Source: G963665185 sp963665185 | GTDB lineage: Bacteria > Desulfobacterota > Desulfovibrionia > Desulfovibrionales > Desulfovibrionaceae | Assembly: GCA_963665185.2 (NCBI GenBank) | Contig: CAXXPO010000018.1 | Location: 1-64,000 of the forward strand | Reading direction: 5' to 3' | Length of the DNA stretch: 64,000 nucleotides | In this document: positions 17,947 to 28,000 of the stretch, one piece after another | Layout: the number at the start of each line of letters is the position of its first letter | Numbering within the stretch: the stretch's first letter is position 1 | Notes under the pieces: generated by a model | Databases searched by the model: none | Told to the model about the DNA's origin: nothing | The model's input: only the letters and a program-made list of their open reading frames with translations | Program-made: the position numbers and the translations under genes

Positions 17947-19331
17947 TAAAAAAAGATTCGTTTTTTATAATACAGAGTGTTTGGCAGCGTATTGTCCTGA
18001 TGGTCTTGGGGCTGGTCGTTGTTTCCGGCCTGTTTTTTTTGCAGGGGTGCGCAAGCAGGCCAGTATCGCCGCAGGCCAGACAGCGCCCCCCCATGCAAAA
18101 GACGGATGCATCAGTTCAGGCCGGAAACAGACCGCAAATGCCTTTGACGGGGAAAACTTTTTCGGAAAACCCGAAGGCGGTGGAGCAGAAACCTTCTGCG
18201 CCAAGTGCCGCCGGGGCTGTCCGAGGATTTTCTCCTGAGTCGGCCAGGACGGTCAGCGGGTTTGTGCAACAGATCAACCTCAGGGACCAGGATCTTGGCT
18301 CCTGGAAAGATCTTGAGCTGCCGCTGCTGCACAGCTTGGAATACATCAACGCCCACAACCAGACCGCTTCGGTCCTGCGTCAGCCCGGCCTGAGTCTGAC
18401 CTGGGAGCAGTTGGCCATCAGCGTCAGCGAACTGATCGCCTTATTGCCCGCCCTGGACAAGAATCCGGAACTTCTTTCCGAGCGTTTCGTCTGGTACAGG
18501 CTGGCTCCCGAACCACTTATGACCGGATATTATGCCCCGGCTATCGATGCCAGCCTGACGCCCAGGCCCGGCTATAAGTATCCCATCTACGGGACGCCCC
18601 CAAATTTGGAAAAAATGGATCTTGGAGCATTCCATCCCCGCTGGCGGGGCCAGAAGCTGTACTACCGTACCGAAGGAGACAAAGCACTGCCGTATTTCGA
18701 TCGGCGTGCCATAGACATAGAGGGCGCGCTCAAGGGCAAGGGGCTGGAAATCGCCTGGGCAAAACACCCTTGGGATATCTATCATCTCCAGGTGCAGGGG
18801 TCGGGTTTTCTGCGCCTTCCGGACGGCGGCTCCCGCTACATCCTGTACGCGGGGCAGAATGGCCGGAGTTTTCAGTCCACGGCAAGACACATGCTCAAGA
18901 CCGGACAGATAGCCCGTGACCAGCTTGATCGTGACGGTATCCGCAAAGCCTTGGACAGGGCGGGGGCAGACGGCAAAATGGATCTTTTGGCGTACAATCC
19001 AAGTTACGTGTTTTTCAAGTTGGCGGACATCCCCCCGGAGGGTTCCATAGGGCGCCCTCTGACCGGTATGGTCAGTCTGGCCACGGACCCCACCGTGCTC
19101 CCGCTCGGATCGATAGTGCCCTTTTCCGTGGAATTGCCCACCGAGCCGGGAGGTCCCCGCAAGCGCATCTACGGGTTTGGCCTGGCACAGGATACGGGGG
19201 GAGTCATCAAAGGCCATCGCATTGATTACTACTGCGGCATCGGCGACCAAAAGGAATACATGGCCTTTCGAATAAAGAATCCGGTGGTCACCTATATGGT
19301 GGTCAGCAAACGGGTACTTGGCAAAAAGTAA
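17943..19331 (+). CDS. mltA: MltA-family lytic murein transglycosylase lipoprotein
   Basis: The 462-residue precursor begins MIKKDSFFIIQSVWQRIVLM, has a hydrophobic segment ending in lipobox FLQGCAS, and a Pro/Gln-rich linker. The catalytic MltA domain follows (residues about 180-330: MTGYYAPAIDASLTP, KYPIYGTPPNL, RRAIDIEGALKGKGLEIAW, HLQVQGSGFLRLPDG), and the C-terminal 3D domain (about 370-455: GMVSLATDPTVLPLGSIVPF, GFGLAQDTGGVIKGHRIDYYCG) carries the three aspartates. MltA enzymes cleave peptidoglycan glycan strands, leaving 1,6-anhydro ends. The ATG overlaps the previous stop (ATGA). Total length exceeds E. coli MltA (365) because of the linker. Confidence 0.92.
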   Translation: MIKKDSFFIIQSVWQRIVLMVLGLVVVSGLFFLQGCASRPVSPQARQRPPMQKTDASVQAGNRPQMPLTGKTFSENPKAVEQKPSAPSAAGAVRGFSPESARTVSGFVQQINLRDQDLGSWKDLELPLLHSLEYINAHNQTASVLRQPGLSLTWEQLAISVSELIALLPALDKNPELLSERFVWYRLAPEPLMTGYYAPAIDASLTPRPGYKYPIYGTPPNLEKMDLGAFHPRWRGQKLYYRTEGDKALPYFDRRAIDIEGALKGKGLEIAWAKHPWDIYHLQVQGSGFLRLPDGGSRYILYAGQNGRSFQSTARHMLKTGQIARDQLDRDGIRKALDRAGADGKMDLLAYNPSYVFFKLADIPPEGSIGRPLTGMVSLATDPTVLPLGSIVPFSVELPTEPGGPRKRIYGFGLAQDTGGVIKGHRIDYYCGIGDQKEYMAFRIKNPVVTYMVVSKRVLGKK

Positions 19332-19400
19332 CCCCATGGGATCGGTCATCGAGCCAGCCAAGGCAAATACCAACACGCATTGCGGAAAGGACGGACAGAC

Positions 19401-20039
19401 GTGACCTTCAAGGATTTGAACGAGAAATTGACAGAAGCGTTCGAGCATCAACTGACGGCAACGCGGGATTGGCATAATGTCGTGCCGGGGGCCCAAATAT
19501 TCGACACCGGTGAAAAGCCGTTGGAGCGGCTGTCCGGTTTGGTGCTTCAAAATCATTGGGCCAATTTCCAGCTTTGGCACGTGGAGGACGACGCCCGCAT
19601 GGTGGATGTGGATGCAGGTGTCATCGCCGACTGCAAACGCCGTATCGACAGGTTGAACCAGCAGCGCAACGACCTCATCGAACGTATGGACGAGTGTCTT
19701 GTAGCCGTCATTGCACCTTTGCTGCCGGAGAAAGCCGCCGACAGATACAACACCGAAACCTTGGGGAGCGCCCTGGACAGACTTTCCATCAACAGCCTGA
19801 AGATTTTTCATATGGACGAACAGCTTGAGCGCGGCGATGTGGATGCTGCCCATAAGAAGGCCTGTCGGCAAAAAAGCGAGGTCTTGCGGAAGCAGCGGGC
19901 CGACCTGAGCCGGAGCGTATGTGAGCTTGTGGAAGATTACGCTTGCGGAAGCAAGCAGCCCAAGGTCTATTTTCAATTCAAAATGTACAATGATCCCGTA
20001 TTGAATCCTTCTCTGTACGCTCCGAAGCAAAGCGCTTGA
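19401..20039 (+). CDS. DUF4254 family protein
   Basis: A 212-residue soluble helical protein starting at GTG 19401 (TFKDLNEKLTEAFEHQL), preceded by AAAGGACGGAC. The core LVLQNHWANFQLWHVEDDARM, DCKRRIDRLNQQRNDLIERMDE and ETLGSALDRLSINSLKIFHM matches DUF4254. The family has no assigned biochemical function that I know; it is often found near cell-surface biosynthesis genes. Here it follows the lytic transglycosylase by about 70 bases. The C-terminus PKVYFQFKMYNDPVLNPSLY is typical of the family. An in-frame ATG 21 bases upstream (19380) is the alternative start. Confidence 0.75.
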   Translation: MTFKDLNEKLTEAFEHQLTATRDWHNVVPGAQIFDTGEKPLERLSGLVLQNHWANFQLWHVEDDARMVDVDAGVIADCKRRIDRLNQQRNDLIERMDECLVAVIAPLLPEKAADRYNTETLGSALDRLSINSLKIFHMDEQLERGDVDAAHKKACRQKSEVLRKQRADLSRSVCELVEDYACGSKQPKVYFQFKMYNDPVLNPSLYAPKQSA

Positions 20040-20202
20040 GCTTTGGCGCAGGGCGGGTCTTGGCGCAGGGGATGGAAAAGCGTACTATGCGGCAAACAAA
20101 AGATGCGGTCCGCATTCGGTTTGGCCGACGGTATCCTGCTTCCTGCCTTTTCGGCTTCAAGCGGCGAATTTTGCCCTGCAACCTTCAAGTGCGTATCCCA
20201 AA

Positions 20203-23200
20203 ATGAGTGTCAAAGCCGAAGATGAATTGACCGGGCTCGCCCAGGCAATGGAGCGGGTTTTGTATCCTCCTCAGCCGAATGAGTGGGGGAAGATGGCCTC
20301 GCACATCAAGCGGCTGGTCAATCGTTACGGCTCCATGGACCCGGACGACCCGGCATTGCGCAGGGTGTACGTCCGGTTTGCCCGGCACCTGCGTGTGGCG
20401 GTCTCGGCGACCATTGATCTCAAGTTTCTCAGCCTGTGCCTGCGGGCAATGCTTAACATCGGGCGGGACGGCTGGTTGGCTGCCGTGGATTTTGTGGCCT
20501 CGTCCGGTGTGGGGCATAACGAACTGGCCACGTTGCTGCGGGGACTGCGGCCTGTGGAGCAGCTTTTTCTGGCAAACCAGTGGTTGCAGCAAAAACAGGC
20601 CACGGATTCCAGCCTGCGTCGGATGCTTTTGGACATTGCCGCGACAGGCGGTGATCACGATCCGACCACCTTGCTTCTGTTCTTTTCCAGACTCGGCCAG
20701 GAGCGGGTGCAGGTTTTTTACCCACTCAAGGAATTGCTGCTTGCGGCCAAATTCGGAAAATGGCTTAAGGAGCAAGTTCCCCTGGACCATTCCGCCAATA
20801 CGGAATTGGCTCTGGCCCGCGCATTGTACGTTCTGGACGACCCCGGGCTGACACAGTCATTCTTGCTGGCCCGGCTGGACGGTTCAAGGAATCCAGGCGA
20901 GTATGTCTGGCAATTGGCCATAGAAAAGGGTGGCCGCGGCAATGATGTCCTGGCCAAGGCGGTCTGCCGCTATCTGAGCAAGGGCGAATTGCATGTCCGT
21001 CAACGGGCCGTGGACGTCCTGGCGTGTCTGGATTGGCCAAAATCCGGGCTTGTGTTGGCTCGCATGTTCATCAAGACACCTTCCATGCGCAAATCTTTGG
21101 CTTCCCGGTCCCTGGTGCTGGGAGAACGCGACTTCACTTTTTTCATTCAATCCATCGGACCGGACGAACAACGCCACCTGTACCGTTACTTGTTTTCACT
21201 TCTGTGTTCATTGGCTCCCGATTTTGTATTGCACTGCCTGGAAGGAGGGCATGCGCAACCTTTGGACCAGGCCGAGGTCCGGACGCTGTCCAAGGTCTTG
21301 ATGCGTATTGCAGAGGAGCAGGACACGCTCTTGGTTGGCAACGCCGGGCGCGACGGCCGGGCTGTGTTGGCGTGGACGGAAACTGTTCCAGAGTCTCCTG
21401 CACGTGGACACTCTTTTTTTCGGCGTATTCTGGGGAGGGACCATGGGGACGCCTCTGCCGCCTTCAACGGAAACGGTCCGCTTAGGGATTTGAAGATAAC
21501 CGGAAGTTCCCTGCAGGGGCTGGTTTTGTGCGGTCGTCGGATGGAACAATGTGTTTTGCAGGTGTGTTCCTTCACAAACGTTGTTTTCCGGGAAATGAGG
21601 GTGACGGCAACGGATTTTGGTGGCAGTCGAATGTATTCCGTCACGTTTGATGGCTGTCATTTTGAGTATGTAACCCTGCGAGAAGTGGCTTTTCATGAAT
21701 GCCGCTTTGTCAATTGCCGGTTTGTGCGTTGCGATTTTAGTTCCGCAGGAGTCACAGGCTCCATGGTACAGGCATGTGCTTTTGAGGAATGCCTCATGGA
21801 CTGCATGGCCTGGGAACACGGGAGAGCCAGTCAGGTTGTCTTGTCCAATGTCGTATTGCACGGCGCCGTGGTAAGGAACATGCACCTGGAAGGATGCCGG
21901 TTCGCCGGAACCGCATTGAGTTTCGGCATATGGCGAAACGTGGAATTGCTCGGGTGTGACTTTGATTTTTGCGACATGACCGGCCTGCAATGCCGGGACA
22001 GTATTTTCCGTGGAGGCCGGGTGCAGGGCAACAGGGGGGGGGCGCGCCTTTTCGCCTGCGAGAGCGGTCTCCCCGACTTTCTGGATTTCACGGCGAGTAC
22101 CTTGCGTGAACGGGCCGCAGCATTGGGAGAGGCCGGTGTTCCTCTTGCCACCGGAGGAGTCGGCCGGGCTGGAACCGTTGGAGGGGGCGGGGTGTCCTCT
22201 TTTTCCATTGCTCCGGAGATTCTTGAATTTACCGCATCGGATAAGGGCTTTTCCCTTGGACGCAGCCTTGTTCACCTCTGGGGCAGACATTGGTCGTTTG
22301 CCCGCAATGAAGCGGCCATGCTCCACTACAATGGAAAGCGGCTTGCGTTTATGGAGTCGCGTGCTGATGAGCGCAAACGTATTTTTCTGCGTCTTTTTCC
22401 TTTGCTTTTAAGCACGGATGTAGGCCATGAAGCCCTTGGGCTGGATGCCGGGGCTTCCTGCCCCGCCATTTCCGCCTACTGTCCCTCCCACGAGGAACTG
22501 GAATTGTGCAGGGAGCAGTTTGGCCGTCTGCCCGAAGGCTTGTACGGGACGTCCTCCGGCCAGATAGCCGCTGTTTACTCCATCGGCAGTCTGGGCTCAT
22601 TGGCCCAGACGCAGGACTCTGATTTTGATTGCTGGGTCTGCCTGGAGGACTCCGTCCGGCTTTCCCCGGAAGACAAACAGAAACTTGAAGCCAAGTTGCA
22701 CGCCTTGGAATGCTATGCCTGGGATGTTTTCGGTCTGGAGACACATTTTTTTCTTATGTCCCTGGATGATGTGCGCAACAATCGTTTCGGGTTCAGCGAC
22801 AAGGAGAGTTCGGGATCGGCCCAGGCGCTGCTGCTTAAAGATGAGTTTTATCGTACTGCTTTGTGTCTGGCGGGAAAAAGCCTGGCATGGTGGCTCATGC
22901 CACCGTCCGCCCTGGCAGGCGAATACGCGGAGCGGGTGAAGGATGCGCTGGACTACCCTATGAATGGGTGGCCGCGTGTCGCGGATTTCGGCAGTCTGGA
23001 GCATATTCCCCGTGAGGAATTTTTTGGCGCGTGCCTGTGGCAGATGGTCAAGGCCGTCAAGAGTCCGTTCAAGACAGTCATGAAGTTCGGCTTGTTGGAA
23101 CGCTACGCGCAACGGTTGGACAAGAAGGCTCCGCTTTTGTGTGAGCGCATTCGTTTGGCCGTGTTGCATGGCCGTGCCGCCACCATGTTCCGCGACCCGT

Positions 23201-24192
23201 ATGCTGCGTTATATGCGGAGGTGGTGGCTTTTTATCGATCCCTGGGCCAGGCGGACGCTGAACGTCTGGTTGCCGAGGCCTTCATGCAGCGTATCAGCGC
23301 AGGCGGGATTTCCCAGGTTTTTGGTTATGCGGTTTCGGACATGGAAGAGCTGGTTGTCCGCGATGTCTTCAAGCCCAGAGGTGTGGAGCCAGGGGACCAG
23401 GACGGCTCCGCCAAATGGGGGTTTCGCAAGAAAAAGCGGGTGGGCGAAAGCGTCAACCGTTTTATCCTGGATACCTACCGTCGGATTCACAGCGAGGGTG
23501 TCTCCGGGCAAGGACGGGACGTGCGTATTACTGAGGAAGACCTTACACGGCTTGGACGGCAGATTCTGGCCGTATACGCTCCCAAGAAGGAAAAAATCGG
23601 ATTGGTCTCTTTTCTCGGCGGGGACAATTCTCCCATGTCCGAACTGGCCCTGGAAGGCATCAAGGCTCCCGGCAAGATGCCCGTCTGGATTGCAAAGGGG
23701 CGTGGTCGTGAAACCCGCAGCGGTTTTTTCGAGGAACTTATTAAAGGCCGAAACGTCTATGCAGTCTTGGCCTGGCTTGCCTGCAACGGCATCTATACGC
23801 CCGGGATGATTCTTAGAATGGAGAATACCGCTCCTTTGGCCATGGACGACATAGTTTCCATTTTGACGGATTTGTCCGGTTTTATTCCGTTTTCCAGCAT
23901 GATCGCGTCGGATCTGGACGTTTTTTTGGAAGAGGAGAGAATTGCCAGGGTCTTTTGCATCGTGAATCTGACCGTGTCCAGAGAGGTACGTGAAGTGGTG
24001 GAAGTGGGGTTGATCTACAAGACAACCTGGGGGGAACTTTTTACCCGTCGGGTTACGGGGGCTGACGCTGCGGCCATTGCCAGGCCAGAAAAATTCTTCA
24101 AGGATCACCTGCCGTTGCCATGTTCCACCTGTACGGAATACAAATGTTTTATGCCGCGCCGTTCCCAATGCCCGCGCATCAGTCTTTTCTGA
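20203..24192 (+). CDS. cyaA: Giant class I adenylate cyclase with helical-repeat and pentapeptide-like regions
   Basis: The 1329-residue protein has three parts. Residues 1 to about 440 are helical repeats (for example VRQRAVDVLACLDWPKSGLVLARMF). Residues about 447-613 are pentapeptide-like (CRFVNCRFVRCDFSSAGV, LLGCDFDFCDMTGLQC). The rest matches class I cyclase: GSLGSLAQTQDSDFDCWVC with the catalytic pair D807/D809, SSGSAQALLLKDEFYRTALCLAGK and EEFFGACLWQMVKAVKSPFKTVMKF, each aligning with E. coli CyaA motifs I know. It should make cAMP from ATP. The catalytic domain is internal, whereas E. coli CyaA starts with it. The C-terminal end carries four cysteines (CSTCTEYKCF and SQCPRI), a possible metal site. 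No export signal. It ends facing the minus-strand hydrolase at 24250. Confidence 0.88.
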   Translation: MSVKAEDELTGLAQAMERVLYPPQPNEWGKMASHIKRLVNRYGSMDPDDPALRRVYVRFARHLRVAVSATIDLKFLSLCLRAMLNIGRDGWLAAVDFVASSGVGHNELATLLRGLRPVEQLFLANQWLQQKQATDSSLRRMLLDIAATGGDHDPTTLLLFFSRLGQERVQVFYPLKELLLAAKFGKWLKEQVPLDHSANTELALARALYVLDDPGLTQSFLLARLDGSRNPGEYVWQLAIEKGGRGNDVLAKAVCRYLSKGELHVRQRAVDVLACLDWPKSGLVLARMFIKTPSMRKSLASRSLVLGERDFTFFIQSIGPDEQRHLYRYLFSLLCSLAPDFVLHCLEGGHAQPLDQAEVRTLSKVLMRIAEEQDTLLVGNAGRDGRAVLAWTETVPESPARGHSFFRRILGRDHGDASAAFNGNGPLRDLKITGSSLQGLVLCGRRMEQCVLQVCSFTNVVFREMRVTATDFGGSRMYSVTFDGCHFEYVTLREVAFHECRFVNCRFVRCDFSSAGVTGSMVQACAFEECLMDCMAWEHGRASQVVLSNVVLHGAVVRNMHLEGCRFAGTALSFGIWRNVELLGCDFDFCDMTGLQCRDSIFRGGRVQGNRGGARLFACESGLPDFLDFTASTLRERAAALGEAGVPLATGGVGRAGTVGGGGVSSFSIAPEILEFTASDKGFSLGRSLVHLWGRHWSFARNEAAMLHYNGKRLAFMESRADERKRIFLRLFPLLLSTDVGHEALGLDAGASCPAISAYCPSHEELELCREQFGRLPEGLYGTSSGQIAAVYSIGSLGSLAQTQDSDFDCWVCLEDSVRLSPEDKQKLEAKLHALECYAWDVFGLETHFFLMSLDDVRNNRFGFSDKESSGSAQALLLKDEFYRTALCLAGKSLAWWLMPPSALAGEYAERVKDALDYPMNGWPRVADFGSLEHIPREEFFGACLWQMVKAVKSPFKTVMKFGLLERYAQRLDKKAPLLCERIRLAVLHGRAATMFRDPYAALYAEVVAFYRSLGQADAERLVAEAFMQRISAGGISQVFGYAVSDMEELVVRDVFKPRGVEPGDQDGSAKWGFRKKKRVGESVNRFILDTYRRIHSEGVSGQGRDVRITEEDLTRLGRQILAVYAPKKEKIGLVSFLGGDNSPMSELALEGIKAPGKMPVWIAKGRGRETRSGFFEELIKGRNVYAVLAWLACNGIYTPGMILRMENTAPLAMDDIVSILTDLSGFIPFSSMIASDLDVFLEEERIARVFCIVNLTVSREVREVVEVGLIYKTTWGELFTRRVTGADAAAIARPEKFFKDHLPLPCSTCTEYKCFMPRRSQCPRISLF

Positions 24193-24249
24193 TTTTTTTT
24201 GAAGGTAGAGAGGCGTTGTCCTACGTTCCTTCTTTTTTCCCTTTGTTGT

Positions 24250-25032
24250 TTATCCGGGCAGCAGGCTGCCGCGGTCGGCAAAGTCGAAAGTCTGTCCCTT
24301 GCTCACGAATCCTCGGAATCCATCCCCCTTGGCGTCGGGAAGTTCTCCATTGTTATAGTGGTAAAGCCACATCTTTCCCCTCACAGATTCGGGCAGGCTG
24401 CACAGTTCCGCATATTTCGGATGTACTCCGGAAGATTTGGAAGTGGTTTCCGTATCGTGGAAAATGATGTCCGCGGCTTCGTAAAACATGGAAAACTGCT
24501 TGGGAGCGAACTGTATATCGCTGCTGAAAAAGACGTTCACGCCCTGGACGTTGAACAGCAGGCCGAAGCAGGGCGAATAGTGATAGCCGTCCATGACATG
24601 GATGGTCTGAATCAGTTGGAACTTGACGCCGTTCCATAGAAAAAAGCCGTTGGCCGGAACGCTGTGGACCTTGAAATACGTATGCAGGTCCGGGATTTCG
24701 CCTTCCAGGGAACCCATGCCGCCTTGAAGCACGTTGGTCCACAGTTTGTTTTTGAGTCCTTCGTTGAGATACAGGGCGGGTGGTTCGGTTTCTGGGTCGA
24801 AGTGTCTGGAAAATCCGAGCCACTCAAGCCCGCCTGCATGGTCGGAATGCAGATGGGAGATATATACGGCGGCGATATCACGGTAGGTCAGATTTTTTTC
24901 GTACAGGGAGTGGCGGACATCCGATCCACAGTCGATAAGAAGGCGTTCCCCGCCTGCCTCGAACAGCAGATTGGACTGGTAATTATCACCTGTGGTGAAG
25001 GCGGAACCGCTTCCCAAAAAAGTTAGTTTCAT
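24250..25032 (-). CDS. Metallo-beta-lactamase-fold hydrolase
   Basis: This 260-residue cytosolic protein opens MKLTFLGSGSAFTTGDNYQSN, then LLIDCGSDVRHSL and the metal motif HLHSDHAGGLEWLGF (HxHxDH). Later ligands are suggested by SVPANGFFLWNG, IQTIHVMDGYHYSPCFG, FFSSDIQFAP (Asp) and a C-terminal YHYNNGELPDA. Such enzymes are phosphodiesterases, RNases or other hydrolases; the overall pattern resembles the small MBL phosphodiesterases, so cAMP could be the substrate. That is inference from its place between two class I cyclase homologues. It starts 43 bases after the end of the second cyclase-like gene on the same strand, so the two are probably co-transcribed. Confidence 0.82.
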   Translation of the reverse strand: MKLTFLGSGSAFTTGDNYQSNLLFEAGGERLLIDCGSDVRHSLYEKNLTYRDIAAVYISHLHSDHAGGLEWLGFSRHFDPETEPPALYLNEGLKNKLWTNVLQGGMGSLEGEIPDLHTYFKVHSVPANGFFLWNGVKFQLIQTIHVMDGYHYSPCFGLLFNVQGVNVFFSSDIQFAPKQFSMFYEAADIIFHDTETTSKSSGVHPKYAELCSLPESVRGKMWLYHYNNGELPDAKGDGFRGFVSKGQTFDFADRGSLLPG

Positions 25033-25075
25033 GGCGTTCTCCCAGCTCTATCGTCCGCAATAGGGGGGCTGCTGG

Positions 25076-28000
25076 CTATTCTTTGCTGGTGGGGTATTTG
25101 GTGATGTTCGGCCTGGGGCAGCGCGACTTGCCGGGAATGAAATACCCCAGCATGGTTTCCTCTGAACATGGATGAGCTGCCAGCTTGTGGAGATATTGCA
25201 GGGGATTGTCCTTGATTGTCTGGTCGTATACCTGGGAATGCATGCAATACATCTCTCCCATGTTTGTGGAATAGACAATGCCCGCTTCGAAAATACGGTT
25301 GATATCCCTGGCCGTGACCAGGTTCAGGATGAACATGGCCCTGGTGATTGTCGGCTTGTCGGGCATGACTACGGATTCTATATCGAAGGTTTGTCGTTTT
25401 GGAAAGAACTCTTGCAGACCGGCGGCCAGTTCCCGGACATCCCGCGGAGATATGGGATTCATGCTGTGGTCGGCGTCCATGGTTATTTTGGGCGTGTAGA
25501 AACCGTTTGCCAGAAGCCATGCAAACAGAGTGTGCAGGCTAGTGTCCCGGTGGACGTCCACCATGTCTTCGCGGCGGTCCGATCCTGCTGAAAGGTTTCC
25601 TTTCGCCACCCAGATCGAAGGCCTTCCAGGTGTTTTTTCCGCGTACAACTCGACTTCCCCGAATAAACTGCTCATAGGGCGAACCAGGGCCAAGCGTTCT
25701 ATTTTATTTTTGTCGGGACGGAAAGCTGAAGCGAGTTTTCTGCCCAGACATTCCAGTTCGGGAGATTCCTGCGGGGTCAGCCCAAAACGGCTCCAGAAGG
25801 AATTGCGAACTGTTTCGAAAGCACCGACCATGAACAAGCTGAGTTGTTTCCCAAGGGTGGACAGAAATTCAAAATCGTGGGTCGCCTGGTGGCATATGGC
25901 TCCGGGGGTTTTGTTCCATTCCTGGAGTATCAGCCGGGAATCTGCTTTGCGCAAAATCAGGGAAGGGTGGCTGAAAAGGCCGAATTCCTGGTCGCATTGG
26001 GTCTTGAGAACAAACAAGGTGTTCAGCAGGTCGAATATTTCCGGTCGGCTTCCGTCAAGATACGGCTCGCGTACGGTTTCGAATGTCATGACAAACGGAT
26101 CCGGGCGTTGCGTGTTGTCAAAGACGGCCTTTTTGAGATGTTCGCTCAGGTAGACCGGCGGCGAATTGCGCTCCACACATTGCAGCAGGCGGACCAGGGC
26201 CTTGAGTGCCTTGTAGGGGCGGTCAAAGGTCTTGATGGCTGTCCAGAGTAGTGCCTGGACGTATTTTTCCGGACTGAGTCTCGGTAACGGCCCGAGGTCA
26301 AGGCAGTGGGCCAGAAGTTCAGGCCAGAGCGAAGTTGTATGGCTGATTGCGGCAGCATATTTTTCCGGCGGCGCACCGTAGGGGATTATGCGCCACAGCA
26401 GGTCGTGTCCATACAGCCGAATGGCCGTCGCGTAAATTTCATCCTTGATCAGAGCGGCCTGGGCTGTTGCCGCTGTTTCATGCGGATTGGAGCCGAATGT
26501 GTTCTGCCTGGCCGTTTCTTCATGCAGGACATGGAATGTCAGTTCCAGGGCGAATTCATCCCAGGCCCATTGGCGGATACCGTTTAGTTTTTGTCGGAGT
26601 GTCCGCATTTGTTCATCCGTCAAGGTCCCCTGTTGTTCCTTTGGCCCGCGGCAGCAGATGAGCAGGTCGGCAGGCGAGGAGCTGAGCTGTCCCAGACTGC
26701 CGAATGCGCCTGTCGTATAAACTCCGGAAATGATGATTGATTCGGATGCAGGAGGAGCGAGCTCAAAGGCGTCGAAATGTTTTTGTGCCAATTCCCATGT
26801 CGTATAATCCGGGCTGTAGGCCAGAACGCGGCAGACGGGTATCTTTTCCGCGACCTGAGAGCGTTTTTCCAGGAGATCGCTTTCCAGAAGCAAGGGAAGC
26901 AGCTTGAGCGCAGATGCCCTGTTTGCCTCCAGTGTTTCCAATCCCATGCGCAGACGGCGTTTGTCTTCTTTGGCATAGGCCGTCCGGCGGGGAAAGCAGA
27001 GTGACGCGGTGCAGCCAGCAATCCACAAAGGTCCGGATGGCCTTGCTGGCCGCTGGTGAACGTGTCCACTTGGGGGGGGCCGAGACCGGGGTTTCGGAGA
27101 GTCGTGGCAGGATGCTTTCATGCATGCCGATGATGGCCGCCGGAGTGTCGGACCAGAACTCCACGAATCGGCAATCGTGAAAGAGGGATGCGGTGTGGCG
27201 GCAATTGCTGCTCTCCGCAGAGAGCAGCGTCACTTTTTCGAAAAGGCACTGGCTGAACTCGCACCCGCGGATGGCGGTCTGTTCCAACCGGGCATGGGAA
27301 AAATCCGTAGCCATGATGCGCAGGCAGGACAATTCCGCCTTGCTGACATGCAGCCCCCAAAGGCTGCACTCCAGAATGCGGGTCATGGAAAGGTCCATTC
27401 TGTTCCATACGGCGTTGATAATGTCGCATGCCTGGAAGGAAACGCCGCTCATGCGGCATTCGGACATGGTTGAACCGGTCAGGCTGGAATTTCTGAAGTT
27501 GCTCCATTGGAAAAGGCAATTGACGAATACCGCATCGGTAAAGTCTGTTTTTTGCAATTGGCAGTTGTGGAACATGACATTTTCAATCAGACAGCCGGAA
27601 AAGTCCACGTCGTGCAGGGCCATGTTCTCGAAACTGACCCCGGAGAGGTGGGCGTTTTTCCAGTTCGTCCATTTCATGCTCCGGTCGCGGAGGCTTATGT
27701 CGGTAAGTCCGGTTCCTGCCAGGTTTCCCCGGATTTCGCGTCCCGATACGAGGGTACGTACGGTTTCGTGGTCGGGCATCAGGTATTTTATTCGGTCTTC
27801 CATGTTGGTACGCATGGCATCTATGCGTTTTTGGGCCGACTGCGAAGGTAGCAGCTGTTCGGGAGCGCTTTTCTGCCGTGTCGACAACAGAGCCTCTTCG
27901 AAGTCTTTGCGGACGGATTCGTCAAGCGGTTCCACCGGGGAATATTGGACCGCGAACCCGGGGTCGGCAGTGCAAATCCGTTCCAGCATGTTGGCCAGGA

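Noticed and set aside
18441..20030. 529-codon open frame on the minus strand
   Set aside because: Antisense to the mltA-like and DUF4254 genes, with no recognisable family.
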